Below are positions 59,293 through 64,000 of a stretch of DNA of 64,000 nucleotides, in pieces (within the stretch, counting starts at the first letter, position 1; every line of letters starts with the position of its first letter). The DNA comes from JARRLC01 sp050290865. GTDB taxonomy: Bacteria; Pseudomonadota; Alphaproteobacteria; Rhizobiales; Rhodomicrobiaceae. The stretch lies in the NCBI GenBank assembly GCA_050290865.1, contig JBNKIW010000019.1:5281-69280 (forward strand), in the 5' to 3' direction. The notes below the pieces were generated by a model. It searched no databases. It was not told where the DNA came from and worked only from the letters and a program-made list of their open reading frames with translations. A program made the translations under genes and the position numbers.

Positions 59293-59562
59293 TCAGGCGC
59301 CTCCTTCGGCAGATAATGCGGACGCGGGATAGGTGCGCAGGACGTTTCCGGTGGCAAGGTCGCGTTCGGCAATGAACCAGGTTGTCGTCGGCAGGTGGCA
59401 CCACCACTCCCGGGTGACACCGGGCTGGTTGTCCTTGAGAAACAGATAGTCTGCGACGGCAGCGGCGTCGGCGCCGGGCGCAGGGCGGTCGCGCACCTCT
59501 CCCCCATAGCTGAACTCGGAGATGTTGCGCGGGCCGTTCAGCGGGCAAATCATGATCTTCAT
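59293..59562 (-). CDS. mgdB: N-methylglutamate dehydrogenase subunit B (SoxD-like)
   Basis: An 89-aa homologue of sarcosine oxidase delta: CPLNGPRNISEFSYGGEVRDRP, then DYLFLKDNQPGVTREWWCHLPTTTWFIAERD. The SoxD zinc site normally uses CxxC near the N-terminus; here only the first Cys remains (CPLN), with a Cys-His pair in EWWCHLP, so zinc binding is probably altered or lost. Start at 59562 is the only one giving the family N-terminus; the frame upstream overlaps subunit A. Gap to subunit A is 13 bp. Confidence 0.85.
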   Translation of the reverse strand: MKIMICPLNGPRNISEFSYGGEVRDRPAPGADAAAVADYLFLKDNQPGVTREWWCHLPTTTWFIAERDLATGNVLRTYPASALSAEGGA

Positions 59563-59575
59563 ACCGTGCGTCCCT

Positions 59576-60820
59576 TCAAGCCCCGACCGATGCCGCGCCC
59601 GCCTCGCCGACCTGCTCGAACCGGCTGAATCGGCCATGATGGAGGGGGGCGAGGATATCCGGCTGGCGGTTCGTGGCCATGCACTCGGCCATGCGCTTGC
59701 CGCAGACCGGCGTCGCCTTGAAGCCATAGGTTCCCCAGCCGGCGTCGATGAAATAATTGTCGAGATGGGTCTTGCCCATGATCGGAGCGAAGTCGGGCGT
59801 CATGTCGGCCAAGCCTGCCCATTGGCGCATGATGCGGACTTCGGCGAGGAAGGGGAAAAGCTCCAGCATGTGTCCCGCCAAGGCTTCCTTGAAGTCCAGC
59901 GTCGAGCGCGTCGACCACAGCGGGTAGGGATCGACCGAGCTGCCCATGACTAACTCGCCCCGCTGCGACTGCCAGATGTAGCAATGCAGGCTCCCGGAGA
60001 CGACGACGCTGTCGAGGACGCGCTTCAGGGGTTGCGAGACGCAGGCTTGCAGCGGCACGGTGCGAATGGCGAGTTTCAGACCGGCCATCTTGGCGACACG
60101 GCTGGAAGCGCCCGCGACGGCCTGCAGCACCTGCCCGCAGGCGACGGTGCCGCGGTTGGTGTGGACCTCAGTCACGCGCTGGCCGTCCACGGTCAGGCCG
60201 GAGACTTCCGTCAACTGGTGGATTTCCACGCCCATTTGAGCCGCGCGAATGGCATACCCCCAGGCGACCGCGTCGTGACGCGCCGTCGCGCCGGTGGGGT
60301 GGTAGAGCGCGCCGAGAACGGGGTAGCGCGCGTCCCCGCTGACGTTCAGCAGGGGTTCGATTTCGGCCGCGCGCGCGGTATCGACGAGTTCGCTTTGTAC
60401 GCCAAGGTGTTTGTTCACTTCAGCGCGCCAGCGCATGGTTCGCAGCGCGGCGTCGGTATGTGCGAGCGTCAGATGATCCTTGCGCGTGTACATGACGTTG
60501 AAATCCAGCTCCTGACTCAACGTCTCGAAAAGCAACATTGATTCCTTATAGAAAACCACGCCTTCCGGCGTCAGGTAGTTGGCGCGCACGATGGCGGTGT
60601 TGCGGGCCGTGTTTCCGCCGCCGATATAGCCTTTATCCAGGACGGCAATGGAGCGCAGCCCCCAATTCCTGGCCAGGTTGTATGCTACAGCCAGCCCATG
60701 ACCGCCCGCGCCGATGATGACGATATCGTAGCGGTCTTTCAGATCCGGTGTGGCTGGCAATTCGCGCGGTGGAAGCTTGGCGCGGCGCCGGAGACCGGCT
60801 TTGACGAGGGCAAGAGGCAT
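59576..60820 (-). CDS. mgdA: N-methylglutamate dehydrogenase subunit A (SoxB-like)
   Basis: A 414-aa FAD-dependent DAO-family subunit, homologous to sarcosine oxidase beta: YDIVIIGAGGHGLAVAYNLARNWG (FAD), GYIGGGNTARNTAIVRANYL (flavin attachment region; the SoxB His that binds FMN lies in a comparable place), VLQAVAGASSRVAKMAGL and the C-terminal DMTPDFAPIMGKTHLDNYFIDAGWGTYGFKATPVCGKRMAE. First gene of mgdABCD. It oxidises the N-methyl group. The electron acceptor for the complex is not encoded nearby. Confidence 0.93.
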   Translation of the reverse strand: MPLALVKAGLRRRAKLPPRELPATPDLKDRYDIVIIGAGGHGLAVAYNLARNWGLRSIAVLDKGYIGGGNTARNTAIVRANYLTPEGVVFYKESMLLFETLSQELDFNVMYTRKDHLTLAHTDAALRTMRWRAEVNKHLGVQSELVDTARAAEIEPLLNVSGDARYPVLGALYHPTGATARHDAVAWGYAIRAAQMGVEIHQLTEVSGLTVDGQRVTEVHTNRGTVACGQVLQAVAGASSRVAKMAGLKLAIRTVPLQACVSQPLKRVLDSVVVSGSLHCYIWQSQRGELVMGSSVDPYPLWSTRSTLDFKEALAGHMLELFPFLAEVRIMRQWAGLADMTPDFAPIMGKTHLDNYFIDAGWGTYGFKATPVCGKRMAECMATNRQPDILAPLHHGRFSRFEQVGEAGAASVGA

Positions 60821-60912
60821 CGCTGGGTCCGCTAAGAAGGTCGGGGCCCAATCTAGCCGCGCATTTCATTTAGAGCAACTTTTTTTCATCGCACGACATG
60901 TATCGGTCGTCC

Positions 60913-63176
<2,264 letters not shown>

Positions 63177-63180
<4 letters not shown>

Positions 63181-63665
63181 CCCGCCTCCCTGGGCAGGAC
63201 GGCGATGCCAAACCAGAAATCCTTCAGGCGGGTGATGGCAAGGAAAAGGCCGTGGATGTCCACGGGCTTGTGCACGTAGGAATTGGGTCCGTCGGCGTAG
63301 CAGCGCTCGATGTCCTGCCGGGCGGTGGATGTGGTCAGCACGATGACCGGGATCTTGCGAAGCTCCGCGTTGGACTTGACCATGCGCAGTACGTCACGCC
63401 CGTCGAGGCCCGGGAGGTTCAGGTCGAGGAGGATGATGCTGGGCCGCGGCGCGGTATCGGGATCGGCGAATTCGCCGCGGCGGAACAGGTAGTCCACCGC
63501 CTGTTCGCCATTGGTGCAGCGGCGGATCGGGTTCAGCAGCCCGGCCTTCTTGAAAGCCCGTTGCATTGCGAAAAAATCGTCGTCGCTGTCCTCGACGATC
63601 AGGATCAACTGCACGGCGGTGGCCGAAGCCGCTTTTTCAGGGGGATCGGGATCATCGACCATCAT
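63177..63665 (-). CDS. Single-domain response regulator (Rcp1-like)
   Basis: A 162-aa receiver protein without an output domain: LILIVEDSDDDFFAMQRAFKKAG, SIILLDLNLPGLDGRDVLRMVKSN (phosphoacceptor Asp), VIVLTTSTARQDIERCYADGPNSYVHKPVD (Thr and Lys). This type partners with bacteriophytochrome-like or PAS kinases. It overlaps the hybrid-kinase gene by 4 nt downstream and the partial kinase by 4 nt upstream, forming one operon, so it probably shuttles phosphate between the two kinases. Confidence 0.93.
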
Positions 63666-63994
63666 GCGCCTCCGCTCAATGTGAAATAGAAAGTCGTCCC
63701 CTCGCCGGGCGTCGATTCAAGCCATATGCGGCCGCCGTGCCGCTCCACGATCTTCCTGACAATGGTCAGGCCCGCTCCGGTGCCGCCGCCATATTTGCTT
63801 TGTTCGTGAAGTCGCTTAAATATCCGGAAAGCTTTCTCGTAATATTGTCCGGAAATACCGATCCCGTTGTCGCGGACGTAGAACACCGGCACGGGGGCGC
63901 TGGTATCGCAGCCGACCTCCACCCACTGCTGTCCGGCAATTAATCGAATAAATTCAATTGGATAGCATCTGACTGGTCTGAATTCTGCAGAGCC
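63662..63994 (-). CDS. Sensor kinase C-terminal HATPase domain (partial or truncated)
   Basis: The visible 110 residues contain the C-terminal half of a phytochrome-type kinase ATPase: WVEVGCDTSAPVPVFYVRDNGIGISGQYYEKAFRIFKRLH, KYGGGTGAGLTIVRKIVERHGGRIWLESTPGEGTTFYFTL. The frame is closed by a stop codon at 63995-63997, and the ~25 residues before WVEVG do not look like the expected N-box region. The gene is therefore either broken or frameshifted near the window edge, or a sequence discontinuity lies there. No in-frame ATG or credible start precedes the domain. Confidence 0.75.
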   Translation of the reverse strand, partial: GSAEFRPVRCYPIEFIRLIAGQQWVEVGCDTSAPVPVFYVRDNGIGISGQYYEKAFRIFKRLHEQSKYGGGTGAGLTIVRKIVERHGGRIWLESTPGEGTTFYFTLSGGA

Positions 63995-64000
63995 TTATCA

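Noticed and set aside
56572..59316. 914-aa plus-strand frame opposite mgdC
   Set aside because: Antisense shadow of a gene with clear FAD and GcvT motifs; Arg/His/Asp-rich nonsense composition.
56410..60820. Calling the mgdABCD genes sarcosine oxidase soxBDAG
   Set aside because: Subunits are homologous, but the presence of gmaS and mgs-type genes in the same cluster and the altered SoxD-like subunit favour N-methylglutamate dehydrogenase.

Overview
The window looks like chromosomal DNA of a GC-rich alphaproteobacterium, most likely of the Hyphomicrobiales (Rhizobiales) type. This is inferred from gene content: the yfgM-bamB-der order, an lrp-ELM1-trxB-lysR block, CIRCE-controlled groESL, a DctPQM TRAP transporter behind a sigma-54 promoter, and a methylated-amine (N-methylglutamate, NMG) pathway cluster. 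No rRNA, tRNA or CRISPR array was seen. Many long antisense reading frames are high-GC artefacts and are not annotated.

Layout. 1-1.8 kb: end of an energy-coupling-factor metal importer (CbiQ, CbiO) followed by NikR, so probably nickel uptake. 1.8-7.4 kb: housekeeping genes on the minus strand (a cytochrome c, holC, der, bamB, yfgM-like, panB). 7.6-10.2 kb: an accessory patch with a secreted hypothetical protein, two tandem paralogous secreted Cys/Arg/Tyr-repeat miniproteins (each with a conserved leader and a similar terminator), a truncated Tat-signal gene, a broken ISAs1-type transposase and a palindromic repeat also found between der and bamB. 10.2-13.7 kb: dctPQM with a sigma-54 promoter and upstream palindromes. 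13.7-17.3 kb: a radical-SAM protein and an unrecognised 431-aa protein in AT-richer DNA. 17.3-25.7 kb: priA, a Spy/CpxP-like protein with its two-component system, a SleB-type hydrolase, a TonB C-terminal domain protein and an exported trypsin-like protease. 25.8-29 kb: an exported WD40-caspase-SH3 protein beside that protease. 29.2-38 kb: lrp, ELM1-like, trxB, lysR, tesB, a UbiH-type hydroxylase, psd and an Atm1-type ABC exporter. 38.2-39.3 kb: a second tandem pair of small Cys/Arg-rich secreted proteins. 39.3-46 kb: groESL, a LysM/LytM lipoprotein, and a divergent Lrp/PLP-decarboxylase pair. 46-60.8 kb: the NMG cluster. 60.9-64 kb: a phosphorelay (hybrid kinase, single-domain receiver, partial kinase).

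How the genes work together. The 46-60.8 kb block appears to encode a complete route from methylamine to ammonium, formaldehyde-level C1 units and glutamate: GmaS makes gamma-glutamylmethylamide, an MgsABC-type synthase makes N-methylglutamate, and MgdABCD oxidises it. An Amt channel with its own sigma-54-like promoter, a 51-aa membrane miniprotein and an XRE-cupin regulator sit inside the cluster. Two features are unusual: the GXGXG and FMN synthase domains are fused in the reverse of GltB order, and an extra 833-aa GltD-like flavoprotein carries a remnant FMN-synthase domain.

The best candidates for something undescribed are the two families of secreted Cys/Arg-rich miniproteins, the periplasmic caspase/trypsin pair, the rearranged synthase, and the dispersed palindromic element. 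All functional statements are read from the sequence and from recalled family knowledge; no searches were run.
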